Below, one piece after another: positions 63,896-64,000 of a stretch of 64,000 nt of DNA. How positions within the stretch are numbered: the first letter of the stretch is position 1; every line of letters starts with the position of its first letter. Below the pieces are notes generated by a model, which had not been told where the DNA came from, ran no database searches, and worked only from the letters and a program-made list of their open reading frames with translations. A program made the position numbers and the translations under genes. This DNA is from DASRHT01 sp035293765 (GTDB lineage: Bacteria; Chloroflexota; Ktedonobacteria; Ktedonobacterales; Ktedonobacteraceae): the NCBI GenBank assembly GCA_035293765.1, contig DATGMF010000081.1, positions 1 through 64,000 on the forward strand, written 5' to 3'.

Positions 63896-63930
63896 AAGCT
63901 GGTCCCCACGGTAGATGAAGGGACCAGCTT
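63896..63930 (+). terminator. Hairpin after the FtsK/EccC pair
   Basis: A perfect 11-bp inverted repeat, AAGCTGGTCCC (63896-63906) and GGGACCAGCTT (63920-63930). No clear U-run follows. Bases 63931-64000 show nothing further. Confidence 0.45.
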
Positions 63931-64000
63931 GCGGTTACTAACTCAGACAGCGGTCTTGCCCTGACAGGTCGCCGAAGCAGTGTCCTTCTTTAGTGAGGAT

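Overview
The window looks like chromosomal DNA of a Chloroflexota bacterium, most likely Ktedonobacteria-like. The grounds are its gene content (SbcC-NurA pair, CpXC and WD40 proteins, Pro/Tyr-rich PrsW, a split FtsK/EccC pair, large families of secreted proteins of unknown function), moderate GC, and frequent GTG/TTG starts. This placement is inference from gene content, not from a phylogeny.

Layout. 1-135 is the 3' end of a 23S rRNA gene with no 5S gene after it. 0.3-5.1 kb holds a DUF2071 gene and a small signalling operon: a single-domain response regulator, a CheW-like protein and a CheA-like hybrid whose ATPase domain has lost its nucleotide-binding motifs. 5.2-16.6 kb holds dnaE, a PrsW-like membrane protease, a MerR/TipAS regulator, rsgA, a zinc-ribbon coiled-coil protein and a GNAT-cupin-methyltransferase-MFS cassette. 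16.8-22.6 kb is an accessory stretch: a cupredoxin lipoprotein, a beta-propeller gene broken by an in-frame stop, a reverse-strand tRNA cluster (Tyr, Ala, an Asp-like gene and a degenerate fourth), argF, and an AT-richer methyltransferase-nuclease fusion gene.

23-30 kb carries an SbcC/Rad50-like ATPase overlapping a NurA nuclease, then CpXC, MoaB/MogA and seven-bladed WD40 genes. 30-33.6 kb holds a TSUP permease, a DinB-like protein and an AT-rich islet with two exported proteins. 33.7-38.7 kb is the phosphate regulon (pstS-pstC-pstA-small protein-pstB-phoB-like) behind TTAAC direct repeats resembling a Pho box; phoU and a sensor kinase are absent. 38.7-46.7 kb holds HIT and HxlR genes, an orphan ModC-like ATPase, a translationally coupled pair made of a degenerate ROK protein and a predicted pseudokinase, an isoaspartyl peptidase and a beta-propeller lipoprotein. 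47-50.5 kb is a CoA-transferase / M20 peptidase / aminotransferase operon.

51.7-57.2 kb is a tandem triplication of a secreted protein of about 550 residues that I do not recognise; copies 1 and 2 share a 132-bp identical tract that looks like gene conversion. 57.3-59.9 kb is clpB. 60.3-63.8 kb encodes two FtsK/EccC-like proteins that suggest the start of a type VII-like secretion locus continuing beyond the window.

Palindromic GTAGGGGC-type repeats sit at gene borders throughout. In two places the repeat supplies the stop codon of the adjacent gene.
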